Positions 6,045 through 7,155 of a stretch of DNA of 7,155 nucleotides are shown one piece after another. The notes below the pieces were generated by a model. It worked only from the letters and a program-made list of their open reading frames with translations. It was not told where the DNA came from and ran no database searches. Position numbers and translations under genes: made by a program. The DNA is from Fidelibacterota bacterium (GTDB taxonomy: Bacteria > Fidelibacterota > Marinisomatia > SCGC-AAA003-L08 > D37C17). The DNA lies in the NCBI GenBank assembly GCA_002707765.1, contig PANV01000010.1:25699-32853 (forward strand), in the 5' to 3' direction. The first letter of the stretch is position 1, and each line of letters starts with the position of its first letter.

Positions 6045-7001
6045 ATGAAAAATGTTAAAGTAATTCTAATAAGTGTAGCTTTATGTGCTACAATATTCGC
6101 CAACGCAAGAATTGAAGCTCTCGGTGGAGACGCTGGATTCTGGCCTGGTGACAGAGCAAACGTAGAACTATATCCAGGTGCTTTAAATGATGGTAACTGG
6201 GTAGAGTTTGGTGGTGTCCAAGGAACTCCTTCAGGTTCAATTAACTACGGTGATGACGTTAAGTGGGGTTTCAATTTTGATGCTGCAGGTAATGATGACT
6301 GGATGAATATGTCATGGGCTAAAGATGGAATGGGCCTATCAGTTGCAATGCTTTCATCATCCACAGCTGGTGTTGATGTTTCTGGCTTCGATGTCGCATG
6401 GGGTCAAACTATGAGCTTCGGTGAGTTGGGTGTTTCATATTCAACAAAAGATGATGGTGGTGTTAATGATGCTATGACAGATCTTACAGTCAACTGGAGA
6501 AACGCATGCGATGCATGGTTGTTCGATATGGCAAAAGCAAGCCTTTCTATGACAGATGATGGTGCGGGTAAAACAGGTACATTATTAACATACGACTTAT
6601 TTACACATATTAAGCCGGTTGATGGCGTTACTGCTTTACTTGCAATGGGATTTGCATATTCTACTGAAGATGATAATGGTGCAGAAAACACTGAAATGTG
6701 GTTACCTGATGCGTTACTTGCTGTTGAGGCTTCAATGACAGATTGGGCTACAGTTAGAGCATTTGTTGGACAAACACATGTTTTTTCAAATGATTTAGAT
6801 GGTGTAGACGGTGATACTGGTAACGTATATACTGATGCTGGTTTTGGTGTTGGTTTTGGTTGGACAACTGCAAATGGTAGTTCTGTATCTTTAGATATGG
6901 AAGTAAATAATTCATTATTTACAGATCCTATTGGAACTATGACAGGATTTAATTCTGCTAATATGAATAATGGTGAAGTTACTATTTCATACGAATTTTA
7001 A
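6045..7001 (+). CDS. Outer-membrane beta-barrel protein (porin-like)
   Basis: The 318-residue precursor has a classic signal peptide: positive MKNVKV, hydrophobic core ILISVALCATIF, and an Ala19-Asn20-Ala21 signal peptidase I site, so the mature protein starts RIEALGG (22-28), followed by GFWPGDRANVELYPG (31-45). The rest alternates amphipathic beta strands (VKWGFNFD, GLSVAML, GELGVSYST, GFGVGFGWTT, EVTISYEF) with Asp/Gly/Asn-rich turns, and ends in Phe318, the outer-membrane assembly signal. A single mature cysteine lies in NACDAW (Cys155). It is probably a porin or structural barrel; I know similar starts from Marinimicrobia-type outer-membrane proteins, but no substrate can be inferred. 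GC is about 40-50 percent over most of the gene, clearly above neighbours, with a strong ribosome binding site, long leader and strong terminator: signs of high expression. It is a single-gene transcription unit. Confidence 0.85.
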   Translation: MKNVKVILISVALCATIFANARIEALGGDAGFWPGDRANVELYPGALNDGNWVEFGGVQGTPSGSINYGDDVKWGFNFDAAGNDDWMNMSWAKDGMGLSVAMLSSSTAGVDVSGFDVAWGQTMSFGELGVSYSTKDDGGVNDAMTDLTVNWRNACDAWLFDMAKASLSMTDDGAGKTGTLLTYDLFTHIKPVDGVTALLAMGFAYSTEDDNGAENTEMWLPDALLAVEASMTDWATVRAFVGQTHVFSNDLDGVDGDTGNVYTDAGFGVGFGWTTANGSSVSLDMEVNNSLFTDPIGTMTGFNSANMNNGEVTISYEF

Positions 7002-7024
7002 TTTAAAGTTATAATTTGTGTTAT

Positions 7025-7057
7025 AAAAAAGGGCCTTTTCGAAGGCCCTTTTTTTTT
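7025..7057 (+). terminator. Rho-independent terminator of the porin gene
   Basis: AGGGCCTT and AAGGCCCT flank a TTCG loop (7038-7041). The core stem is 7 pairs (7031-7037 with 7042-7048), extended by six A-T pairs (7025-7030 with 7049-7054), and a T-run continues to 7057. It starts 23 bases after the porin stop. The A-run on the left would let it also work from the other strand. Confidence 0.95.
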
Positions 7058-7112
7058 ATTATAATATTTTTTATATTTCACAACCATTTAATGATTTAAT
7101 AAAATTTAAAAA

Positions 7113-7125
7113 AAGGAATATCCTT
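7113..7125 (+). promoter_or_regulatory. Ribosome binding site of the last gene, within a small inverted repeat
   Basis: AAGGA (7113-7117) lies eight bases before the ATG at 7126. It is perfectly complementary to TCCTT (7121-7125) across a 3-base ATA spacer, so it could fold back and partly hide itself. The stem is short and may not be stable. A weak promoter pair, TTTCAC (7076-7081) and TAAAAT (7100-7105) with an 18-base gap, could serve the gene. Confidence 0.55.
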
Positions 7126-7155
7126 ATGAAAATTTTTTTAAAGTACTTATTTATT
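7126..7155 (+). CDS. Start of a gene cut by the window end (probable exported or membrane protein)
   Basis: Ten codons are visible, reading MKIFLKYLFI. The ATG follows a well-placed AAGGA, and the gene lies beyond a strong terminator, so it starts a new transcription unit. The lysines followed by a hydrophobic run look like the beginning of a signal peptide or membrane segment. Nothing more about function can be said. Confidence 0.6.
   Translation, partial: MKIFLKYLFI

Noticed and set aside
5906..6103. 65-residue minus-strand open frame
   Set aside because: It covers the porin leader and signal peptide region antisense, has no ribosome binding site and resembles no known protein.
6404..6691. 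Minus-strand open frame inside the porin gene
   Set aside because: It is antisense to a well-supported coding sequence with clear barrel features; a shadow frame.

Overview
The window is AT-rich marine-type bacterial DNA from a Gram-negative organism. The evidence for an outer membrane is a secreted beta-barrel protein ending in phenylalanine. A large secreted beta-sandwich protein with a C-terminal dockerin-like module, low GC and the mature start of the barrel protein (RIEALGG, then GFWPGDRANVELYPG) together suggest Candidatus Marinimicrobia (SAR406) or a relative. That assignment is recalled family resemblance, not a search result.

Layout: (1) 1-2181, plus strand: the C-terminal 726 residues of a large extracellular protein, with two diverged copies of one beta-rich domain, BACON/Hydin-like linkers and a dockerin-like calcium-binding end. 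(2) 2189-4993, minus strand: a complete three-gene operon pntAA-pntAB-pntB for proton-translocating NAD(P) transhydrogenase, with stop and start codons exactly abutting at both junctions. (3) 4994-5081: a short divergent intergenic region. (4) 5082-5696, plus: a small cytoplasmic alpha/beta hydrolase of the carboxylesterase/phospholipase type, starting with GTG. (5) 5697-6044: a 348-base non-coding stretch that is very AT-rich at first, then holds a GC-richer island, a good promoter candidate and two leader hairpins. (6) 6045-7001, plus: an outer-membrane beta-barrel protein whose composition and strong ribosome binding site suggest high expression, closed by a textbook intrinsic terminator. 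(7) 7126 to the window end, plus: the first ten codons of another gene with its own ribosome binding site.

The pnt operon encodes one enzyme: PntAA binds NAD(H), PntAB and PntB form the membrane channel, and the C-terminus of PntB binds NADP(H). It uses the proton gradient to make NADPH. The other genes show no functional link to it or to each other; this looks like ordinary chromosome of a streamlined genome.

I found no CRISPR array, mobile element, tRNA, rRNA or defence system, and no convincing new multi-gene system. The points most worth a second look are the absence of both channel-histidine positions I know of in the transhydrogenase, the GC-rich island with structured leader before the porin gene, and the duplicated-domain plus dockerin architecture of the first protein.
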